This document shows, one piece after another, positions 5,501-8,031 of a DNA stretch of 8,031 bases. Position 1 is the stretch's first letter. Each line of letters starts with the position of its first letter. Location of the stretch: positions 1 to 8,031 of the forward strand of contig CAKRPM010000051.1 in NCBI GenBank assembly GCA_934378025.1. The letters run 5' to 3'. This DNA is from an uncultured Eubacteriales bacterium (lineage in GTDB: Bacteria; Bacillota; Clostridia; Oscillospirales; QAKW01). The notes beneath the pieces were generated by a model that was not told the origin of the DNA, searched no databases, and saw only the letters and a list, made by a program, of their open reading frames with translations. Position numbers and translations under genes: made by a program.

Positions 5501-8031
5501 ACACGAAGATCGCTTCCTTTACGGACGATTCCGTGATTCGCGATAATATCTTCGATGTGAAGCTCGGCACCTCCTTTGCCATGTATGCCGGCAATAAGAT
5601 CAATGTAGACGAGAACATTTACAGTGCCAACACGGACAAAGGCTGGGTGGTGTACCCGCTGGGCAGCTCCACCGGTATTGAAAAGTCCGATTGGTATTAT
5701 GTCGGCAGTCATAAGAATACCGATTTTGCACTGGCGGATAACGGCTATAAAGCCTTTTCCAACGACGGTGTAAATCTCTACAATCTTGCGACGATTTCCG
5801 CCAAAGGCGCGCTGACCAAAGACAGCTTTAAGGTCGGCACGGGTGCCGCGGTAACGGCACTGTACGATGAAAGCTTTAGCGAAATTGACACCATTACCGA
5901 TGACGGAACCTACTATGTTTGCGTTTCGATCGGCAGTGATAAAATGCTGACCAAGGCGACCCTCACGGTTTGCAAACATACCGAAACGCATGAGGAAATT
6001 ACCAAACAGCCGAGTTGTACCGAAAAGGGCAGCAAGAACGTTGTCTGCGACAACTGCGGCGCGATTTTGGACGCCGGTGTGGAAATCCCCGCCAACGGCC
6101 ATACCCCCGGCGAGTGGGAAACCGAAAAAGAAGCCACCTGTGTTGATTCGGGACGTCGGGTGAAAAAGTGCACCGTTTGTCAGACGGTTGTGGAAAGCGA
6201 AGAAATCGACCCCACCGGGATTCATACCCCGAGCGAGTGGATCGTATTGCAGCCTGAGGACTGCATGAATGACGGTATTGAGATTAAAAAGTGCCTGGTG
6301 TGCGATACGGAACTGGATCGCAGAGCCATTCCCTCCACCGGTGAGCATAACTTTATCGGCACGGTGATTACGCCGGCCACCTGTACAACAGACGGCGAAA
6401 TCGAATATAAGTGTAACGGCTGCGGCACGACCTTCCGTGCGCCGCTGGACAAAAAAGGCCATCAGTACAAGGCCACCGTTACCCGGGCTGCCACCTGTAC
6501 CGAGGACGGCGAAATGACCTACGTTTGCGAGAATTGCGACGATACGTATACCGAGCCGATTCCCAGCAACGGCAGTCATAACTGGGGCGACTGGACGATT
6601 ATCATTCCCGCCTCCTGCTCGGCAGAGGGTTCTCGCCGTCATACCTGCACACGCTGCAATTTGACGGAAAATGAACCGATTCCGACAGTACCGCATACCT
6701 ATTCTCCGGACTTTACCATCGATATTCAGCCGACCGGCACGGTGCGCGGTGAAAAATCCCGCCACTGCCTGCTCTGCGACAGCCGTACCGATATTACGGA
6801 TCTCGGCTTCTGCGGACATGAGCATACGGACGGTAATTGGATTGTTGACCGCGAGCCGACTTGCACGGCAGCGGGCGAAAAACATCAGGTTTGCAGCGAC
6901 TGCGGCGACGCTTGCAACATTACTTCCATTGATATGCTGCCGCACAGCTATAAAACCGATCACGTTATTACCGAGCCGACCTGTACGGAAAACGGCACGG
7001 CCGCTGTGGTTTGTACCGAGTGCGGTCATACCGATACAGAGACGTTGCCCGCCACCGGGCACAGCATCGGCTACTGGAAAGTGGCAGCGAAACCGACCTG
7101 CACGGCAGTTGGTCGTGAAGAGCGCAGATGTACCAAGTGCGACGAACTGATGGCAACCCGTGATGTTCCCGCCACCGGACACAGCTTTGTTTGGGCAGTG
7201 ACCACAGAGGCTACCTGCACGGCAGAGGGTGTGGAGAGTTATCTGTGCAGCGACTGCGGCTATGTGGACAGCACCCGCGCCATTGCGGCGCTCGGCCATA
7301 AAGAGCATTACATCGAAAGCGTTGCACCGACCTGCACCACCGACGGCATTCGCACCTATATTTGCGATCGCTGCGGCAACCAACATACCGAGGTCATTGC
7401 CGCCACCGGTCATAAGGCGGGCGCTTGGGTGACCAAACGTGTTGCCACCACCCTGAAAGCCGGTTTGAAAGAGCGGTCTTGCACCGTTTGCGGCACCGTG
7501 GTGGAAAGCAAGGCGATCGATCGTTTGGATCCGATCAATTCCGCTGCGAAGTTTAAGGACGTTTCGTCCGGTGCCTGGTATAAAAATGCGGTGGACTTTG
7601 CAGTCGGCAGCGGTTTGTTTGCCGGCACCTCCGCCAAGACGTTCGATCCCGAAGTCAAAATGACGCGCGGCATGCTGGTCACCGTTTTGGGCAGACTGGC
7701 CGGTGTTGACGCATCGAAATATACGACAGCATATTTTGAAGATGTCAGCAAGAGCGCCTACTATTTCGGGTACATCGAATGGGCCAGACAGAATAATATC
7801 GTTTCGGGTACCGATACGTATATCTTTGAACCTGATCGTGCGATCACCCGTCAGGAGATCTGCAAGATCATGGTGACATTCAGCGATTATATGAACATTA
7901 CGCTGACCAAAAACTTTGCGGCCAAGAAGTTTGCCGACGCGGCCAGCATTTCTTCCTGGGCACGCGGCTATGTAACCACTTGCCAGCGCGCCGGTATCAT
8001 CAGCGGCGACACTAAAGGCATGTTCCGTCCC
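2503..8031 (+). CDS. Giant secreted SLH-anchored surface protein with tandem beta-helix and Cys-repeat regions, partial
   Basis: At least 1843 residues, open at the right edge. ATG 2503 has AAGGAGAG with 6 nt spacing. Residues 1-34 are a signal peptide (KR, then a hydrophobic core, probable cleavage AGA|ES); VSAC at 19-22 is a weak alternative lipobox. Residues about 50-510 and 660-1100 look like right-handed beta-helices. Their short rungs carry a recurring asparagine or aspartate: MDNVVF (294), VQNSAF (343), FRNNYF (381), FKGNRI (458), LSGNLF (484), then LTDSTI (906), MTDNLI (977), IRDNIF (1012). Each helix is followed by an Ig-like beta segment (about 529-638 and 1107-1155). Thirteen Cys/His repeats cover 1157-1677. 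SLH domains begin at 1684, 1745 and 1810; the third stops after FRP, so probably only a few dozen residues are missing. SLH domains bind pyruvylated cell-wall polymer, so the protein should sit on the cell surface. No catalytic site is evident. An adhesin, a scaffold or a glycan-binding beta-helix protein are all possible. Confidence 0.9.
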   Translation, partial: MSITQKRVLAWVLAVLMCVSACSAFCLPSMTAGAESAADPYAKINATALPDGTFEPAANVYFLDKSLAAKTVGESVEYTYGDKTTWGNGVTYSLSWGVNLFNNYADLYKAAKAQNATWAADVASGNGEAVLVFAPGSNGSIYGSTEYALPDGVTDPKKSEMFTLYYLGPQAGKSPVGTNRSGKAAADTANDRSSDTSREFVWNSTFWFSKNVIAHLDGFAGTGGLKIYSEMAYAGMYLENFYADKLGTTSSWASFAIGGMSRNTLFHMTDCLIKYDGTYNNTNNSYIYSNDLVMDNVVFTGPSVLAKNDQYFQNQHIQLLPTPKGNASANFYGEQKEAPRMLVQNSAFVDWQSAHLFRFNMKIADASAYMSYSDHAIDVTFRNNYFYDVGTCTGSQSDLLYVDKPTDINASNNSWKLNFLDNTVIFSQEMVSAKTKYMILINTNGNTGTGANVINLNFKGNRIVGYAEDNRINYFYSCNGLVDLSGNLFTDYEGNVQPIVASYVGNNFTTNYNVSNDLYVSGKMQGGIRETFAVRQINGGKDAVACYSFIAQKRANSTKATKHLNAALTVWLKDGVTYDAKDFISFDNKNVKYLGLYEDADCTAEVTSVTKQTVNGLYAKASLTEGGTTCTVLYKINLPTTLNIVDPTGAKEYTFNGVTYRDGEKAADGITAKFHDTYAKAYSAHVNPNVSAANGMTDIIVMAPGTYDFASQWMGKSVCVVGPQFGVNPYDATAAATGGYANGRSFDPSTEAVLKGFLGAAADSSLSYVFDGLAFTGIQTVEVSGAPKIPDLYQTVVMSNLMIATTQNNGPVLMADKNGVSVHKTLDITMHGIVYEGKDIDRVAAAADTGWLVLARANFFRADNIGIFNDDVRTKDGSAAKNRAFYITLTDGAVAQWTPAKTVCKLTDSTIYNSMRDGILYSLRDGASINANFDYYPGGAEFTVSGVQLLNPKSDNYLCGVQNGEQTGSAKFIKFTMTDNLIRSEDQKAKAVANYQTGNYTKIASFTDDSVIRDNIFDVKLGTSFAMYAGNKINVDENIYSANTDKGWVVYPLGSSTGIEKSDWYYVGSHKNTDFALADNGYKAFSNDGVNLYNLATISAKGALTKDSFKVGTGAAVTALYDESFSEIDTITDDGTYYVCVSIGSDKMLTKATLTVCKHTETHEEITKQPSCTEKGSKNVVCDNCGAILDAGVEIPANGHTPGEWETEKEATCVDSGRRVKKCTVCQTVVESEEIDPTGIHTPSEWIVLQPEDCMNDGIEIKKCLVCDTELDRRAIPSTGEHNFIGTVITPATCTTDGEIEYKCNGCGTTFRAPLDKKGHQYKATVTRAATCTEDGEMTYVCENCDDTYTEPIPSNGSHNWGDWTIIIPASCSAEGSRRHTCTRCNLTENEPIPTVPHTYSPDFTIDIQPTGTVRGEKSRHCLLCDSRTDITDLGFCGHEHTDGNWIVDREPTCTAAGEKHQVCSDCGDACNITSIDMLPHSYKTDHVITEPTCTENGTAAVVCTECGHTDTETLPATGHSIGYWKVAAKPTCTAVGREERRCTKCDELMATRDVPATGHSFVWAVTTEATCTAEGVESYLCSDCGYVDSTRAIAALGHKEHYIESVAPTCTTDGIRTYICDRCGNQHTEVIAATGHKAGAWVTKRVATTLKAGLKERSCTVCGTVVESKAIDRLDPINSAAKFKDVSSGAWYKNAVDFAVGSGLFAGTSAKTFDPEVKMTRGMLVTVLGRLAGVDASKYTTAYFEDVSKSAYYFGYIEWARQNNIVSGTDTYIFEPDRAITRQEICKIMVTFSDYMNITLTKNFAAKKFADAASISSWARGYVTTCQRAGIISGDTKGMFRP
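5971..7533 (+). repeat. Thirteen tandem ~40-residue C-CxxC-H repeats within the surface protein
   Basis: The unit reads roughly (P/A)-T-C-T-x2-G-x4-(Y/V)-x-C-x2-C-(G/D), then an acidic strand and I-P-A-T-G-H, then an aromatic-rich strand. The leading Cys codons (or their equivalents) start at 6016, 6139, 6262, 6382, 6496, 6616, 6736, 6862, 6982, 7099, 7216, 7333 and 7450, a spacing of 114-126 bp. Unit 7 has Gly and unit 13 has Thr at the first Cys position, and unit 13 also lacks the His. Unit 7 gains a Cys just before its GH. Units 9-12 are the most alike. The three Cys plus one His per unit would suit zinc binding. Similar repeats are known from clostridial surface proteins. Confidence 0.88.
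7552..8031 (+). other. SLH domain region (two complete, third truncated by window end)
   Basis: SLH1 begins at FKDVSSGAWYKNAV (residue 1684) and has FDPEVKMTRGML in place of the canonical TRAE, a common first-domain variant. SLH2 begins at FEDVSKSAYYFGYI (1745) with FEPDRAITRQEI. SLH3 begins at FADAASISSWARGY (1810) and is cut after GMFRP, just where the TRAE-like motif should follow. Three SLH domains is the usual number for a functional cell-wall anchor, and this is the expected C-terminus of the protein. Confidence 0.92.

Noticed and set aside
4288..7413. Minus-strand open frame of about 1040 codons antisense to the surface-protein gene
   Set aside because: It mirrors the codon bias and repeats of the plus-strand gene. 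The plus frame has a signal peptide, regular Cys repeats and SLH domains, while the antisense product shows no recognisable domain or ribosome site. Other shorter minus-strand frames in 2362-7751 are rejected for the same reason.
5971..7533. The ~120-bp periodic repeat as a CRISPR array
   Set aside because: The period is a multiple of three and follows a protein motif. Units vary at silent positions and there are no constant repeats with unique spacers.

Overview
The window looks like a piece of a Firmicutes (Clostridia-type, perhaps Oscillospiraceae-like) chromosome. The evidence is strong purine-rich Shine-Dalgarno sites before every gene, sigma-A-type promoters, Firmicutes-style phage early proteins, and a giant exported protein ending in SLH domains. 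Genus-level placement is inference.

Left part (1-2255): the lysogeny-control and early-replication end of a temperate phage or phage-like element. On the minus strand, an XRE-family repressor (402-716) is followed by an overlapping ImmA/IrrE-type metallopeptidase that runs off the left edge. Its start is a TTG inside the repressor gene, so it is easily missed. Rightward there is a near-perfect TTGACA-N17-TATAAT promoter, a leader that can fold into three stacked stems, and three genes: a 46-residue four-cysteine protein (956-1096), a phage replication-initiation-type protein (1093-1863) and an ArpU/sigma-region-4-like HTH protein (1860-2255). Both junctions in this operon are ATGA stop/start overlaps. 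The control region between the divergent promoters carries repeated GTTG/CAAC and GTAGTTG elements that look like operators. The replication gene contains four copies of an 8-mer beside a purine-rich tract, arranged like an internal phage origin. In the expected model the repressor holds the rightward promoter off, the ImmA-like protease inactivates the repressor on induction, and the rightward operon then starts replication and passes control to late genes. No integrase, packaging or structural gene lies in the window.

Middle (2256-2502): no gene. It holds a probable composite terminator with a T7 tract, an AT-rich promoter region and a 7-bp hairpin in the putative leader of the next gene.

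Right part (2503-8031): one open frame of at least 1843 codons, still open at the right edge. It encodes a huge secreted surface protein. In order it has a signal peptide, two similar beta-helix modules each followed by an Ig-like beta segment, thirteen ~40-residue cysteine/histidine repeats, and SLH domains (two complete, the third cut by the window end). SLH domains normally tether proteins to pyruvylated secondary cell-wall polymer. Its function is unknown. The phage early module meeting this gene, with no late genes between, suggests either a prophage remnant or a very small satellite-like element.
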